The position numbers and the translations under genes are program-made. This document shows, piece after piece, positions 25,442 to 34,552 of a stretch of DNA of 64,000 nt (the stretch's first letter is position 1; the number at the start of each line of letters is the position of its first letter). The notes below the pieces were generated by a model. That model ran no database searches, had not been told where the DNA came from, and saw only the letters and a list, made by a program, of their open reading frames with translations. This stretch comes from Parvibaculum sp. (lineage in GTDB: Bacteria; Pseudomonadota; Alphaproteobacteria; Parvibaculales; Parvibaculaceae). Where the stretch lies: positions 1 through 64,000 of the forward strand of contig NZNS01000010.1 in the NCBI GenBank assembly GCA_002694985.1. Reading direction: 5' to 3'.

Positions 25442-27418
25442 TCAACCCGCCATATGCGTGTTCAGATAATGCATGTGACGCTCGTACTGGCCAAGAAGAT
25501 CCGCGATCACCTGCTCCTTGCTGAAGCCCATGATGTCGTAGCGCTGGCCGCCTTCGCGCAGCGCCACTTCCGCACGCCATGTATGGTCCGGTCCCTCCCG
25601 CTCGCCTTCGAGCGCGGTCATGGCGAAGCTCGGGACAGGAACGCTGCGAAGGGCAACGCCATAGACAAAGGCGTCTTCGCCATGCGTGACCGTGATGGTG
25701 ACCTCGCGCTCGGCGACATCGACTTGTGCCGACATGCCACGCCCACGGATCTCTTCCGCAACCTCCTTGAGGGCGGGCGCGACCGTATCGCGCAGGAAGG
25801 CGACGGCCCGCTCGCGCGTCGGGTTGTGCAATAACACGGCAAGCCTGTGCTTCCAGGGGATTGCCGGGTGCGCAGTCGCCATGCCGGGCGTGGCCTGCAG
25901 GCTCTGCTGACGTTTCGTTTCGCCGCGAAGCGCCTTGAAGAGGCCGTAGCAGACAACAAGCAGAATTGCCGCCAGCGGGAAGCCGCTTGCGATGGCGCCT
26001 GTTTGCAGCGCCGCGAGACCGCCCGCGAGAAGAAGGATCGCCGCGACGAGGCCTTCCGTTACCGCCCAGAATACGCGCTGCCAGACAGGGGGCTCCGGCT
26101 CGCCACCGGAGGTGATGATATCGATGACGAGGCTGCCGGAATCCGACGAGGTCACGAAGAAGGTGATGACGAGAAGCGTCGCGATAGTCATCGAAATTCC
26201 GGCGAAGGGAAGATGCCCGAGAAACTGGAAAAGGGCGACGGCGACATCCGCCTGCACGGCATCGACCATCTGCGCCGAGCCATCAAGCTGCATGGCGAGC
26301 GCCGTGTTGCCGAAGACGGTGAACCAGAGAAAGGTAAAACCCGATGGCACAAGCAACACACCGATCACGAATTCGCGGATGGTGCGGCCGCGCGAGATAC
26401 GCGCGATGAACATGCCGACGAAGGGCGACCAGGAAATCCACCAGCCCCAATAAAAGAGCGTCCACCCGCCGATCCATTCATTCGGCTGATAGGCATAGAG
26501 CGTGAAGGTCTTGCCGATGATGTCGCTGATATAGGCGCCGGTATTCTGCATCGTCGCCTGAAGAAGGAAAACCGTCGGCCCGACCAGAAGCACGAAGAGC
26601 ATCAGCGCAATGGCAAGCGCGAGATTGAGTTCCGAGAGGCGGCGGATACCGGCGTTGATACCGGAAACAACGGAAGCCGTCGCGAGCAGGGTGATGCCCG
26701 CGATCAGCATGAGCTGCACGCTTATGTCCGGCTCGATGCCGAAGAGATAGTTGAGGCCGGCATTGACCTGCATGACGCCGAGACCAAGCGAGGTTGCGAC
26801 GCCGAACATGGTGCCGAATACAGCGAAGATATCGACGACATGGCCGATCCAGCCATGGATGCGGTCACCGATCAGCGGATAGAGAGCGGAGCGGACGGTA
26901 AGCGGCAGGCCGACACGGAAGGAAAAATAGGCAAGCGCGAGGCCCATGACCGCATAGATCGCCCAGGCGTGAAGCCCCCAATGAAAGAAGGAAAGCTGCA
27001 TGGCGTTGCGCGCGGCTTCCAGCGTGCCGCCTTCTCCCACCGGCGGGGACGCGAAATGCAGCACGGGCTCTGCAACACTGTAGAACATGATGCCGATGCC
27101 CATGCCCGCACTGAACAGCATCGCGAACCAGGAGGTCGTCGAGAAATCGGGTACCGAATCGTCCGGTCCGAGCTTGATCGCGCCCATGGAACTCGCGGCA
27201 ATGCCAATGGCAAAGACGAGAAAGGTCGCCACGGACGCGACATAGAACCAGCCCATTTCATGCACGATCCATGACTGAACCGCGGCAAAGATGGTGGAAG
27301 CATCATCCGGATCGCGCACCGCAAAGAAAAGAGCCGCAAAGATGAGCCCTGCCGATCCGAGGAACACCGGTGCGTTCGCCTGAAAAAAACGCGGCCTTTT
27401 CTCGTCGCCCACCGCCAT
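25442..27418 (-). CDS. BCCT-family betaine/choline/carnitine transporter
   Basis: The 658-residue transporter has twelve hydrophobic segments. Family signatures include GMGIGIMFYSVAEP near the start and WWISWSPFVGMFIARISRG, plus the glycine-rich helix of the Na+/H+ coupled betaine site. A cytosolic tail of about 140 residues (515-658) contains VAEREVTITVTHGEDAFVYG and YDIMGFSKEQVIADLLGQYE. That length and tail resemble BetT, where the tail confers osmotic activation. It probably imports choline, betaine or a related osmolyte. It is a single gene with a gene-free stretch of about 300 bp upstream. Confidence 0.9.
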   Translation of the reverse strand: MAVGDEKRPRFFQANAPVFLGSAGLIFAALFFAVRDPDDASTIFAAVQSWIVHEMGWFYVASVATFLVFAIGIAASSMGAIKLGPDDSVPDFSTTSWFAMLFSAGMGIGIMFYSVAEPVLHFASPPVGEGGTLEAARNAMQLSFFHWGLHAWAIYAVMGLALAYFSFRVGLPLTVRSALYPLIGDRIHGWIGHVVDIFAVFGTMFGVATSLGLGVMQVNAGLNYLFGIEPDISVQLMLIAGITLLATASVVSGINAGIRRLSELNLALAIALMLFVLLVGPTVFLLQATMQNTGAYISDIIGKTFTLYAYQPNEWIGGWTLFYWGWWISWSPFVGMFIARISRGRTIREFVIGVLLVPSGFTFLWFTVFGNTALAMQLDGSAQMVDAVQADVAVALFQFLGHLPFAGISMTIATLLVITFFVTSSDSGSLVIDIITSGGEPEPPVWQRVFWAVTEGLVAAILLLAGGLAALQTGAIASGFPLAAILLVVCYGLFKALRGETKRQQSLQATPGMATAHPAIPWKHRLAVLLHNPTRERAVAFLRDTVAPALKEVAEEIRGRGMSAQVDVAEREVTITVTHGEDAFVYGVALRSVPVPSFAMTALEGEREGPDHTWRAEVALREGGQRYDIMGFSKEQVIADLLGQYERHMHYLNTHMAG

Positions 27419-27715
27419 GCCGGACCTCCCTTCGCTGATTTACACGCATGAAAAATGCGCCATGGCGGCGAAGGAGATCGCCGCACTCCCGATCGGGGTT
27501 ATGTGATTTGGCGGCAGCATTGCATAGCTGGCGCCGAGGGCCAACCCATGCGCCCGTTTCGGACCGGCACCGGGTTTCAGGCCGTTTCCCCCCAGCGCAA
27601 AGGAGGCCAGGCTTCAAGCTGCTTGGCCGGGAGTTAGTGCCGGGAGTGATTCAGAAGGCGCGCATGGCGGCTATTCCGGGCATGCCGCAATAAACATCGC
27701 GCCCGGAGGAACTCT
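27419..27715. other. 297-bp intergenic stretch, nothing recognised
   Basis: Between the BCCT start and the small membrane ORF I see only GC-rich sequence, short hairpins (for example TCCGGGC at about 27700 pairing with GCCCGGA) and no frame with convincing codon use. Confidence 0.5.
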
Positions 27716-27835
27716 TCAGGCGAGGATCACGCCCGCAGCGATCAACAAGAACATGAATGTGCCGAGCACAAGCCCGAGCGTGGCCGCAGCGGCATGTCGC
27801 AGAACCAGCATCTTCCCCTCCTCGTCCCATTCCAT
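27716..27835 (-). CDS. 39-residue single-helix membrane peptide
   Basis: This short frame on the minus strand is MEWDEEGKMLVLRHAAAA, then a hydrophobic helix TLGLVLGTFMFLLIAAGVIL, ending at a TGA. AGAAGG lies eight bases upstream of the ATG, an excellent ribosome binding site. The acidic N-terminus, one membrane helix and short length fit bacterial small membrane proteins. I recognise no family. It stands alone between the BCCT transporter and tRNA-Gly. Confidence 0.55.
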   Translation of the reverse strand: MEWDEEGKMLVLRHAAAATLGLVLGTFMFLLIAAGVILA

Positions 27836-27977
27836 CAGGATCGCCTTCTCTCATGAAGACTGCCTTAACGGAGAGAGAGCCATATGACCCGTTTGGGCCA
27901 TGCGAGGGGATTCACTGAGCTCCGGTCAGGGGTGGAATTGGGAGGCCGTCTGCGGCGCCAACTTTACAAGAGGAAGA

Positions 27978-28051
27978 TGGAGCGGGTGAAGGGAATCGAA
28001 CCCTCGTCGTAAGCTTGGGAAGCTTCTGCTCTACCATTGAGCTACACCCGC
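27978..28051 (-). tRNA. tRNA-Gly (anticodon CCC)
   Basis: The minus strand folds into a standard cloverleaf. The acceptor GCGGGTG pairs with CACCCGC, the D-arm is AGCTCAATGGTAGAGC, the anticodon loop is TTCCCAA (anticodon CCC) and the T-arm contains GGTTCGATTCC. The 3' CCA is encoded (27978-27980, complement). It reads GGG glycine codons. Confidence 0.97.
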
Positions 28052-28095
28052 CCGGCTCGAACTAGTTACGTTCTCGGCGGCGTTTCCGCAAGAGG

Positions 28096-29115
28096 CTACC
28101 AGCGGTTGCGGACCTCCTCCGCAAAGCCCAGGAGTTCCTTCACCTCGATCCTGCGCCCGTCATCGAGGACGGCCGTGCCGGAAAAGCGGCCAAAAACCTG
28201 ATGCTGGATCGAGCGTATCAGCTTCAGGTCGACCGCGCTGTGACGATCGATGATCGGATCGAAACGCATTTCGAAGCGGCCGTCATTGCTGGTGAAGGAC
28301 CAGGGCGCGCCATCGAATGTGCCTGGCGGGATATGGAAGGTCACCTCGTCGAACTTGTGCGCCCTGCCCTCGAAAAAGATCATGTTTTCCGTGGCCGCCG
28401 AGGTGTCGCCGAAGCCATAGCCGATATTGAAGCCGAAGGGCTTGCCATCGGCGAGGCCGGACGCCGAGCCCCAGTACCAGACATTATCATAGGTCCAGAC
28501 GCCGCGACCCCAGTCCAGCACACCGAAGGCGGAAGACGGCTCGAACGGAAATTTCTCGCCACCGACGGAAACGCTGCCGCTGACCGGCATGCAGTTGATC
28601 TTCTGGTTGTAATAGAAAGCGCGCGGCGCATTGGCGAAGGGCGTTGCGATCACCATGCGATCCATGGGCGGCTGCTCAAGGAAGAGTTCGGCCTTGAGAC
28701 CCCGGCCCTTGCCGAAATCCGGACAGTCGATGGAAAGACGGCGCCCGCCCGGCTCATGCCGGAACGCCATGCCGATTTTCGGGTGGTGCTGGACGATGTC
28801 GCCGGCATCCGCGCTTTCCGGAAGCTTCATCCGGCCCCGCGGGAAGGGCGTGACGATGCTTTCCTCGGTTGCCTTCGGCTTTTCGAAATCGAGCCAGGTG
28901 ACGCCGAGGAGGCCCATATAGCCATTATCCGCAACCACACAGGAAAGGCCATATGGCCCCGCCAGCATGCAGTAATAGTCCCATTCCTTGATGCGATACC
29001 AGGGCGCGCCAATGGCGGCGCGGCTGTAGCGGCGCATTTCGCTGCGGGCCCACCCCTTCTCTATGAGACGGCCCTTTTCGTCCAGAAGGTCGCCTTTCGT
29101 CAGTTCCCGCTGCAT
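28096..29115 (-). CDS. DUF2804 family protein
   Basis: The 339-residue soluble protein has the DUF2804 pattern: LLDEKGRLIEKGWAR near the N-terminus, RIKEWDYYCMLAGPYGLSCVVADNGY, and a tryptophan/glycine-rich centre VLDWGRGVWTYDNVWYWGSA. The fold is probably a beta-rich, lipocalin-like double barrel related to the hydroxyneurosporene synthase (CrtC)/AttH superfamily. No activity is established and no signal peptide is evident. It lies directly downstream of tRNA-Gly in genome order and is divergent from the radical SAM gene. Confidence 0.88.
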   Translation of the reverse strand: MQRELTKGDLLDEKGRLIEKGWARSEMRRYSRAAIGAPWYRIKEWDYYCMLAGPYGLSCVVADNGYMGLLGVTWLDFEKPKATEESIVTPFPRGRMKLPESADAGDIVQHHPKIGMAFRHEPGGRRLSIDCPDFGKGRGLKAELFLEQPPMDRMVIATPFANAPRAFYYNQKINCMPVSGSVSVGGEKFPFEPSSAFGVLDWGRGVWTYDNVWYWGSASGLADGKPFGFNIGYGFGDTSAATENMIFFEGRAHKFDEVTFHIPPGTFDGAPWSFTSNDGRFEMRFDPIIDRHSAVDLKLIRSIQHQVFGRFSGTAVLDDGRRIEVKELLGFAEEVRNRW

Positions 29116-29210
29116 CGCCGCCTCTTTTCTTCTTGTAGCTGACGCGAGACTACCAATCCTCCCGGATTTGTGAATGGCGGAGGCGGCCCGTCGCGACTAG
29201 CTTCAGGGGC

Positions 29211-30161
29211 ATGAACCACACCATATCTCTCAAGTTCAGCCATCCCGATGTGACCGCCAAGGGCGAGCCGCGCGCTTTTGTATCCTTCCGGCGCCTTGAA
29301 ACGCTCTGGATCAACACCGGTACGCTCTGCAACATCGAATGCGCGAATTGCTACATCCATTCGAGCCCGACAGAAGACCGGCTTGTCTATTTCAAGGCTG
29401 CGGATGCCGCGCGGCTTTACGACGAGGCAGCCGAGCTTGCCGCCGAAGATGGCGGACGATTGCCGGAAATCGGCTTCACTGGCGGCGAACCCTTCATGAA
29501 CCCGGACATGCTGGAGATGGCAGAAGACGCCCTCGCACGCGGACATGAGGTGCTCATTCTCACCAATGCCATGCAGCCGATGATGCGACCGAAGGTGAAG
29601 CAGGGATTGCTTGCGCTTCGGGACAGGTTCGGCGACGCACTTAAATTTCGCGTGAGCCTCGATCATCACACGCAGGCCCTGCACGATGCGGAGCGCGGCG
29701 CGGGAAGTTTTGCGAAGGCGATGGAGGGCCTGCGCTGGCTTTCCGCCAACGGCTTCTCTCTTTCCATTGCAGGCCGCACCATATCGGGGGAGCCTGAAGC
29801 CGAAGAGCGGGCGGGATATGCGGCGCTTTTTGCACGCGAAAATATCGAGATCGATACCGCCAACCCCGCCACTCTTGTTCTCTTTCCGGAGATGGACGAA
29901 AAGGCAGACGTGCCCGAAATCACCACAGCCTGCTGGGACATTCTGCACAAGGACGCCGCGAGCATGATGTGCGCGACGAGCCGCATGGCGGTGAAGCGCA
30001 AGGGGGCATCGGCGCCCGCTATCGTCGCCTGTACGCTGCTTCCGGACGATCCGCAATTCGAGATGGGACGAACGATCCGCGAAAGCCTTGTGCCGGTGAA
30101 GCTCAACCATCGCCATTGTGCGACGTTCTGCGTGCTCGGCGGCGCGAGCTGCTCAGCCTAG
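29211..30161 (+). CDS. radical SAM protein
   Basis: The 316-residue protein has the radical SAM cluster motif CNIECANC (Cys 40, 44, 47), which binds a 4Fe-4S cluster and S-adenosylmethionine. IGFTGGEPFMN is the SAM-binding GGE motif, and HETYPE-like features are absent. Cysteines at the C-terminus (ACTLLPDDP, RHCATFCVLGGASC) may bind a second cluster, but the SPASM spacing is not clear. The substrate is unknown. Its stop codon overlaps that of the convergent lrgB by four bases. Confidence 0.87.
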   Translation: MNHTISLKFSHPDVTAKGEPRAFVSFRRLETLWINTGTLCNIECANCYIHSSPTEDRLVYFKAADAARLYDEAAELAAEDGGRLPEIGFTGGEPFMNPDMLEMAEDALARGHEVLILTNAMQPMMRPKVKQGLLALRDRFGDALKFRVSLDHHTQALHDAERGAGSFAKAMEGLRWLSANGFSLSIAGRTISGEPEAEERAGYAALFARENIEIDTANPATLVLFPEMDEKADVPEITTACWDILHKDAASMMCATSRMAVKRKGASAPAIVACTLLPDDPQFEMGRTIRESLVPVKLNHRHCATFCVLGGASCSA

Positions 30162-30880
30162 GAAAAGGCGAGCCAGAGCAACGGCAGGATAAGGGCCGTC
30201 ACGATCCCGTTCAGGGCCATTGCGACGCCGGAGAATGTTCCCGATACTTCGTCTTCCTGAAAGGCGCGCGCCGTGCCGATGCCATGCGCGGCGACACCCA
30301 TCGCAAAGCCGCGCGCGCGCGGATCGCGGATACCGAAAGCGTTGAAGATCATCGCACCGAAAACCGCACCGATGATGCCTGTCACGATAACGAAGGCGGC
30401 GGCGAGAGACGGATAGCCGCCGATCGCATCCGCGATGCCCATCGCGATAGGCGTTGTGACGGATTTCGGCGCGAGGGAGCGGATCGTCTCGACGCTTGCC
30501 CCCATCGCATCTCCGATCAGCACGGCCGAGAGAACCGCAACCGCCGACCCGACGACGAGCGAGATGGCCATCGGGATCAGTGCTGCGCGCACACGTGAGA
30601 AATTGCGGTAGAGCGGGACAGCAAGCCCGACCGTTGCCGGCCCCAGCAGCCAGATGAGCGCCTGCCCGCCTTGCTGATAGTCGCCGACCCAGATATCCGC
30701 GCCCCAGAGAAGACCGATAATCGGTGCCGAGGCGAGAAGCACGGGGTTTGCGAGCGGTGAGCCGTCAAGCGCCTGCTGGATGCGCCGCGCAAGGTGATAG
30801 AAGAAAAGCGTGACGAGAATCCAGAAGCCCGCCTCCAGAACGCGGTCCCAATAGATGAGCTGGATGCCGACATCGCTCAT
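30158..30880 (-). CDS. lrgB: LrgB-family membrane protein
   Basis: The 240-residue integral membrane protein has the LrgB/CidB signature APKSVTTPIAMGIADAIGG and GFAMGVAAHGIGTARAFQ. LrgAB proteins act in the cytoplasmic membrane as holin-like or pyruvate/small-metabolite transport partners; which applies here is unknown. The ATG at 30880 overlaps the LrgA stop by four bases. Longer frames read into lrgA in another phase and are spurious. Confidence 0.92.
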   Translation of the reverse strand: MSDVGIQLIYWDRVLEAGFWILVTLFFYHLARRIQQALDGSPLANPVLLASAPIIGLLWGADIWVGDYQQGGQALIWLLGPATVGLAVPLYRNFSRVRAALIPMAISLVVGSAVAVLSAVLIGDAMGASVETIRSLAPKSVTTPIAMGIADAIGGYPSLAAAFVIVTGIIGAVFGAMIFNAFGIRDPRARGFAMGVAAHGIGTARAFQEDEVSGTFSGVAMALNGIVTALILPLLWLAFS

Positions 30881-31254
30881 GAGCCGCCGCCTTTTTCGTG
30901 CATGAGCCGGGCCACGAACTGAAAAGCAAAACCCGCCGCGATCATTGCGAGAAACGTGCTTGCGAAAAGCGCAACGACGATGGGCCACAAGTCGTCTGCG
31001 AGAAGGACCGCATAGCCCATGACACCGACACCTGCCGGAATATAGAAGAAATTGAGATGAGCGAGCAGAAACTCCGCGGTCTCTTTCAAGGGCGCCGGCA
31101 CACGACGCATCGCCACGAGCCCGGCGAGCAGGATCAGGATGCCGACAACCGTTCCCGGCACAGGCAGCGACAGCCCCCACACGAGCAAGCGGCCCGCGAT
31201 GTCACAGGCCGCAAGCAGGGCAAAGGCGAGAGCGAGGCGGAAGAAACTGCGCAT
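30877..31254 (-). CDS. lrgA: LrgA/CidA-family membrane protein
   Basis: The 125-residue four-helix membrane protein has LrgA family features: LPVPGTVVGILILL, then AEFLLAHLNFFYIPAGVGVM. It forms the small partner of LrgB, to which it is translationally coupled (ATGA). It lies 8 bp after the dcd gene, so a dcd-lrgA-lrgB transcript is likely. Confidence 0.92.
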   Translation of the reverse strand: MRSFFRLALAFALLAACDIAGRLLVWGLSLPVPGTVVGILILLAGLVAMRRVPAPLKETAEFLLAHLNFFYIPAGVGVMGYAVLLADDLWPIVVALFASTFLAMIAAGFAFQFVARLMHEKGGGS

Positions 31255-31262
31255 TCCCGCAC

Positions 31263-32420
31263 TCAGCTCGCCCGGAAGTGTTTCGAGAGCTTGAGACCCT
31301 GGCGCTGATAATTCGATCCGAGGCCCGAGCCATAGAGAACGGAAGGCCGGTCCGTCAGGCGTTCCAGCACGAAGCGGCCAATGATCTGGCCATGCTCGAT
31401 GATGAAAGGTACGTCATGCGAGCGCACTTCAAGGACAATACGACTGCCCGCCCCACCCGCTTCGCGCGCGCCGAAACCCGGATCGAAGAAGCCGGCATAG
31501 TGGACACGAAATTCGCCCACGAGCGGATTGTAAGGCACCATCTCGCCCGCATGTGTCGCCGGAATATGCAACGCTTCGGCAGAGGCCAGAATGTAGAATT
31601 CATCCGGGTCCAGAATAAGCCCTTTACCGGGGCGTACATGCACAGGATCCCAGAAGTCGCGCACGTCATAGGCGTCCACCTTGTCGATATCGATGACACC
31701 GGAATGGCGCTTTGCGCGATAGCCGACGATTTCGTCTTCGGCTTCCGTTGCGAGATTAACGGTAAGCGCAATGCCGCCATCGATATCGGCCTCGCCATCG
31801 ACGAGCTTCACCTCCTCGTGCAGGCGCTTCATTTCCGCGTCGGTGCAGGTGTGTGTTCCACGACGGAACCTGATCTGTGCGAGGCGCGATCCGGGCCTGA
31901 CCAGAATGGGAAAGGTGCGCGGACTGATCTCCAGATAGAGGTGGCCCTTGTAGCCGGCGGCCACCTGATCGAACTCGCTCGAAAAATCGGTGATGAGCCG
32001 TGTGAAGACATCAAGGCGGCCGGTCGAACTCTTCGGATTGGCAGAGGCTGAGGTCCGCTCCGACAATGCCAGCGCTTCAACGAGGGGCACGAGATAGACG
32101 CAGCCGGTTTCGAGCACCGCACCTTCGGTGAGGTCGACCTTGTGGAGCATCAGCTCCTCGACGCGCTCCATCACGCCGCTTTCCGGGCCCGGCAGGAAGG
32201 AGGCGCGGAGGCGGTAGGCAACTGCGCCGAGCCGGAGATCAAGGCTTGCGGGCTGGATCTGGCCCGGGTCGATTTCATGCCCTCCCCAGATTTCTTTCTC
32301 GCGGATCAGCGTCTGGATGCCATGCGAGGGCAGAATCCCCGTCATATGCAACTGGCCGGGGCCAACGCGCCGTGGCTCGTCATCGTGATGGGGGAAGAGA
32401 TCGTCCGCCGCTTTTGTCAT
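31263..32420 (-). CDS. dcd: dCTP deaminase, long two-domain form
   Basis: The 385-residue protein deaminates dCTP to dUTP, feeding dTMP synthesis. It is about twice the length of E. coli Dcd and contains two dUTPase-like folds. The first has QPASLDLRLGAVAYRL and NPKSSTGRLDVFTRL; the second has LILDPDEFYILASAEAL and FRVHYAGFFDPGFG. This long form is typical of alphaproteobacteria. Catalysis is likely confined to one or both folds, which cannot be settled by eye. It is divergent from metZ and precedes lrgAB. Confidence 0.9.
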   Translation of the reverse strand: MTKAADDLFPHHDDEPRRVGPGQLHMTGILPSHGIQTLIREKEIWGGHEIDPGQIQPASLDLRLGAVAYRLRASFLPGPESGVMERVEELMLHKVDLTEGAVLETGCVYLVPLVEALALSERTSASANPKSSTGRLDVFTRLITDFSSEFDQVAAGYKGHLYLEISPRTFPILVRPGSRLAQIRFRRGTHTCTDAEMKRLHEEVKLVDGEADIDGGIALTVNLATEAEDEIVGYRAKRHSGVIDIDKVDAYDVRDFWDPVHVRPGKGLILDPDEFYILASAEALHIPATHAGEMVPYNPLVGEFRVHYAGFFDPGFGAREAGGAGSRIVLEVRSHDVPFIIEHGQIIGRFVLERLTDRPSVLYGSGLGSNYQRQGLKLSKHFRAS

Positions 32421-32538
32421 GGAATCCGGGGCCCTGGGAGCGGCGAGGCCTTGCTCGCCTTGTCTTTTTCAGCCTCGTTTATAGTTGGCGCGGCGGGACG
32501 GGGAAAGGCCTGCGAGGTGTCAGAACGCGAATCGAGCC

Positions 32539-32567
32539 TTGACGGAAGCAACCCCTCCCCCTTAAAT
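32539..32567 (+). promoter_or_regulatory. sigma-70-type promoter of metZ
   Basis: TTGACG (32539-32544) and TTAAAT (32562-32567) are separated by 17 bases. Predicted initiation near 32574 is only a few bases ahead of the SAM-II aptamer, which supports the call. Confidence 0.7.
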
Positions 32568-32578
32568 GCGGCCGATCC

Positions 32579-32637
32579 CGTGGTGATTTGAGCCGACCGG
32601 CTTGCGGCCACGTTAAACAACTCGCTAAAAGGTCGGG
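32579..32637 (+). promoter_or_regulatory. SAM-II riboswitch
   Basis: This compact H-type pseudoknot matches the alphaproteobacterial metA/metZ SAM-II element. P1 is CGTGG (32579-32583) with CCACG (32608-32612). The pseudoknot helix is CCGACC (32593-32598) with GGTCGG (32631-32636). The conserved TGATTTG, TTAAACAA and GCTAAA segments sit between. S-adenosylmethionine binding stabilises the pseudoknot and lowers expression of the methionine gene downstream. Confidence 0.93.
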
Positions 32638-32644
32638 ACGCGAG

Positions 32645-32673
32645 CCCCGATCCCACACGGTCGGGGTTTTTTT
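32645..32673 (+). terminator. intrinsic terminator of the SAM-II leader
   Basis: CCCCGATC (32645-32652) pairs with GGTCGGGG (32659-32666), followed by seven Ts (32667-32673), 15 bases before the metZ ATG. The 5' arm can instead pair with GGTCGGG (32631-32637) of the aptamer, giving an anti-terminator that is exclusive with the SAM-bound pseudoknot. Confidence 0.85.
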
Positions 32674-32687
32674 ATGGGGTAGCCCAG

Positions 32688-33878
32688 ATGAGCAAGACGA
32701 CACGAGACGGCCGGACGCTGCGGCCCCGGACAGAAGCCGTTCATGGCGGCACGAACCGCACAGCTTTCGGCGAGACGAGCGAGGCCCTGTTCCTCACCTC
32801 TGGCTATGTCTACGATTCGATGGAGGCCGCCGAACGGCGCTTCAAGAACGAGGAACCGGGGTTCGTCTACAGCCGCTTCTCCAACCCGACGGTGCGCGCC
32901 TTCGAAGAACGCATGGCCGCCCTCGAAGGTGCGGAAGATGCCCGCGCGACGGCGACAGGCATGGCGGCGGTCACCTCGGCCATGCTCTGCTATCTGAAGG
33001 CCGGCGACCACGTTCTTTCCTCGCGCGCCCTGTTCGGCTCCTGCCGCTACATCGTGGAAGACCTGCTGCCACGCTTTGGCGTCACCTCGACGTTGGTCGA
33101 CGGACGCGATATCGACGCCTGGAAGAAGGCCGTACAGCCAAATACCAAAATCCTCTTCCTTGAGACACCATCCAACCCGACGCTTGAAGTCATCGACATC
33201 AAGGCCGTCGCCGACATCGCCCATGCGGCGGGTGCCAAACTCGTCATCGACAATGTCTTCGCCACGCCGACACTGCAGAGGCCGATGGAATTCGGCGCGG
33301 ATGTAGTCGTCTATTCGGCAACCAAGCATATAGACGGGCAAGGCCGCTGCCTCGGCGGCGTGGTCCTCGCCGATCAGCAGTTCATTTCGGACTATCTTGC
33401 GAATTTCCTGCGCCAGACCGGACCTAGTCTCAGCCCGTTCAACGCCTGGGTAATGCTGAAGAGCCTCGAAACACTCGACCTGCGTGTGCGCGAACATGCA
33501 AGGAACGCAGAGGCCGTGGCCCGCTTTCTCGAAGGCCATAAAGGGATCGAGCGTGTCTTCTATCCGGGCTTGCCAAGCCATCCCCAGCACGATCTGGCCA
33601 TGAGCCAGATGGAAGCCGGCGGCAATATAGTCGCATTCGAGGTAAAGGGCGGGAAGGCGGGCGCCTTCCGCTTCTCCAATGCGCTGCAGGTGGTGAAGAT
33701 CTCGAACAATCTCGGCGACTCGAAAAGCCTCATTACACATCCCGCGACGACGACCCATCAAAGGCTCACCCCGGAAGCCCGCGAGGAGCTTGGCATCAGG
33801 GAAGGATTGTTGCGTCTTTCGGTGGGGCTGGAAGATTCCGCCGACCTTATCGAGGACATGGAACGGGCACTTGCATAA
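32688..33878 (+). CDS. metZ: O-succinylhomoserine sulfhydrylase
   Basis: The 396-residue PLP enzyme of the Cys/Met metabolism family makes homocysteine directly from O-succinylhomoserine and sulfide. Visible features are YSRFSNPTVRAFEERMAALEG, the ETPSNPTLEV loop and the PLP lysine in VYSATKHIDGQGR. The MetZ type fits better than cystathionine gamma-synthase because of the preceding SAM-II riboswitch, typical for alphaproteobacterial metZ, but O-acetylhomoserine use cannot be excluded. The start ATG at 32688 follows GGGGTAGCCCAG. The leader and terminator couple expression to SAM level. Confidence 0.94.
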   Translation: MSKTTRDGRTLRPRTEAVHGGTNRTAFGETSEALFLTSGYVYDSMEAAERRFKNEEPGFVYSRFSNPTVRAFEERMAALEGAEDARATATGMAAVTSAMLCYLKAGDHVLSSRALFGSCRYIVEDLLPRFGVTSTLVDGRDIDAWKKAVQPNTKILFLETPSNPTLEVIDIKAVADIAHAAGAKLVIDNVFATPTLQRPMEFGADVVVYSATKHIDGQGRCLGGVVLADQQFISDYLANFLRQTGPSLSPFNAWVMLKSLETLDLRVREHARNAEAVARFLEGHKGIERVFYPGLPSHPQHDLAMSQMEAGGNIVAFEVKGGKAGAFRFSNALQVVKISNNLGDSKSLITHPATTTHQRLTPEAREELGIREGLLRLSVGLEDSADLIEDMERALA

Positions 33879-34066
33879 AGCGTTAACCCTGTGTCCTGAA
33901 AACACCGCTATTAACAGGAAGTTAGAGGGTATTCGCTAGGGTCGGCATTCTGCGGGGGACGGGCTTTACGGCGCTTGCCGGAAGGCCCATGCGGCACGTA
34001 ACCCTGCAGGGCCCGGCCAGGAAGGTCTTGCCCCGCACACCGACGCTCTCGCGCAAGGATCGCCCG

Positions 34067-34459
34067 ATGTACAGCGCCATAACACGGTCCATCAATATTC
34101 TGGTCGAACCGACCTATCTTGAGGATCAATCCGAGCCCGAACAGGATTATTACGTCTGGGCATATCACGTCACGATTGAAAATCGCGGCCGTGAGACGGT
34201 GAAGTTGCGCGCGCGGTACTGGAAGATCACCGATGCCAACGGCTATGTGCATGAAGTGCGCGGGCCCGGCGTGGTCGGCGAACAGCCGGTGCTCAAGCCC
34301 GGCGAAAGGTATGAATACACAAGCGGCACACCGCTTGGAGAACCTTCCGGCATCATGTTCGGGAATTACGAGATGGAGACGGACGAGGGTGAGACTTTCG
34401 AGGTCGACATTCCCGCCTTCTCGCTCGATAGCCCGCATGCCCTGCGAATGCTGCATTAG
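34067..34459 (+). CDS. apaG: ApaG (Co2+/Mg2+ efflux-associated) protein
   Basis: The 130-residue beta-sandwich protein has ApaG signatures: [42 protein letters not shown] and GIMFGNYEM. ApaG is a fibronectin type III-like protein of unclear role, linked genetically to cobalt/magnesium tolerance and Ap4A metabolism in enterobacteria. The start at 34067 gives the usual family length; a longer frame from 33989 adds an arginine-rich leader. Confidence 0.93.
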   Translation: MYSAITRSINILVEPTYLEDQSEPEQDYYVWAYHVTIENRGRETVKLRARYWKITDANGYVHEVRGPGVVGEQPVLKPGERYEYTSGTPLGEPSGIMFGNYEMETDEGETFEVDIPAFSLDSPHALRMLH

Positions 34460-34552
34460 GATATTTCGCACGTCTCGCATCCCGGCCTGCTCCGGTTTAG
34501 GATGATGTACGCTTTCAAAGCGTCCCCCTCTTCCTGCCGGAACACAGACCTC

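Noticed and set aside
25847..27274. 475-codon frame on the plus strand
   Set aside because: It is antisense to the BCCT transporter and extremely rich in Asp, Glu, Arg and His.
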